Positions 59,586-59,686 of a DNA stretch of 59,686 bases are shown here, piece after piece (the stretch's first letter is position 1; every line of letters begins with the position of its first letter). The DNA is taken from contig JACMNN010000095.1 of assembly GCA_014378555.1 (NCBI GenBank), positions 1-59,686 of the forward strand, written 5' to 3'. The translations under genes and the position numbers were made by a program. The notes beneath the pieces were generated by a model. It searched no databases. It saw only the letters and a program-made list of their open reading frames with translations, and was not told the DNA's origin. This DNA comes from Burkholderiales bacterium (GTDB taxonomy: Bacteria; Pseudomonadota; Gammaproteobacteria; Burkholderiales; Casimicrobiaceae).

Positions 59586-59686
59586 ATGCCCGCACTGTCT
59601 TTCGTCCACCTCCGCCTGCACACCGAGTTCTCTATCGTCGATTCGACGCTGCGCGTGGCAGACACCGTGGCGTTGGCGGCGAACGA
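59586..59686 (+). CDS. dnaE: DNA polymerase III alpha subunit, N-terminus only
   Basis: The first 33 codons of a protein beginning MPALSFVHLRLHTEFSIVDS, the canonical start of DnaE with its PHP-domain HLRLHTEFSIVDS motif. The rest is beyond the window edge. DnaE is the replicative polymerase catalytic subunit; the PHP domain here would be the first domain. The frame remains open to 59686. Confidence 0.93.
   Translation, partial: MPALSFVHLRLHTEFSIVDSTLRVADTVALAAN

Noticed and set aside
1-59686. tRNA, rRNA or CRISPR array
   Set aside because: I found no T-loop-like GGTTCGA context in gaps, no rRNA-like sequence and no regularly spaced direct repeats.

Overview
The window looks like a chromosomal segment of a betaproteobacterium, probably Burkholderiales or a close relative. 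The grounds are an Mla operon that includes mlaA and runs into ibaG-murA, two Bug/TctC-type solute-binding proteins, rpsP-rimM-trmD-rplS, NasA/NirBD nitrate assimilation with sigma-54 promoters, and moderately high GC. The assignment comes from gene content and order, not a database match. I see no rRNA, tRNA, CRISPR array, prophage or intact insertion sequence.

Layout. 1-6749 (minus): an envelope lipid-transport operon, mlaF-E-D-A-C-B, then a yadGH-type ABC exporter, ibaG and the start of murA. 7068-10516: rsmI faces an lpoA-like gene, yraN, dolP and a TusA-like gene. 10574-14751 (minus): an unusual J-like/RDD/TPR membrane protein and the operon rpsP-rimM-trmD-rplS. 14994-23964: nitrate assimilation, with nirB-nirD-nasA leftward and a NarK-type transporter plus a PP2C/protein-kinase fusion rightward. 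Each arm has a sigma-54 promoter match in the shared 320-bp gap. 24407-24518: a candidate small RNA with a perfect -10 box and a strong terminator. 24594-34620: rlmD, tsaB-rimI-UDG, a LemA/TPM trio, a racemase/Bug/hydroxyacid-dehydrogenase cluster and lysS.

34642-35424 is a REP/RAYT locus. 35488-41321 holds a serine hydrolase, a PQQ-type sugar dehydrogenase with a dihaem cytochrome c, a methyltransferase with a coding minisatellite, and glutathione reductase. 41322-45582 is a malonate-utilisation operon (mcd, Bug protein, matB) preceded by the stump of a GntR-type regulator. 45780-50750 carries a bactofilin, a second serine hydrolase, a repeat-rich gap and a DHA2-type MFS pump. 50998-54224 pairs a membrane sensor with a kinase-like but catalytically degenerate core and an MscS channel carrying a cyclic-nucleotide-binding-like domain. 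54547-57641 is a divergent AraC/OsmC and methyltransferase/OsmC cluster. The window ends with repeats, an aminotransferase and the 5' end of dnaE.

The least ordinary parts are the pseudo-kinase/MscS-cNBD pair, the sigma-54-driven PP2C-kinase in the nitrate locus, the HPD-less J-like/RDD/TPR protein, the double-OsmC methyltransferase cluster, the candidate small RNA and the RAYT with two REP families.
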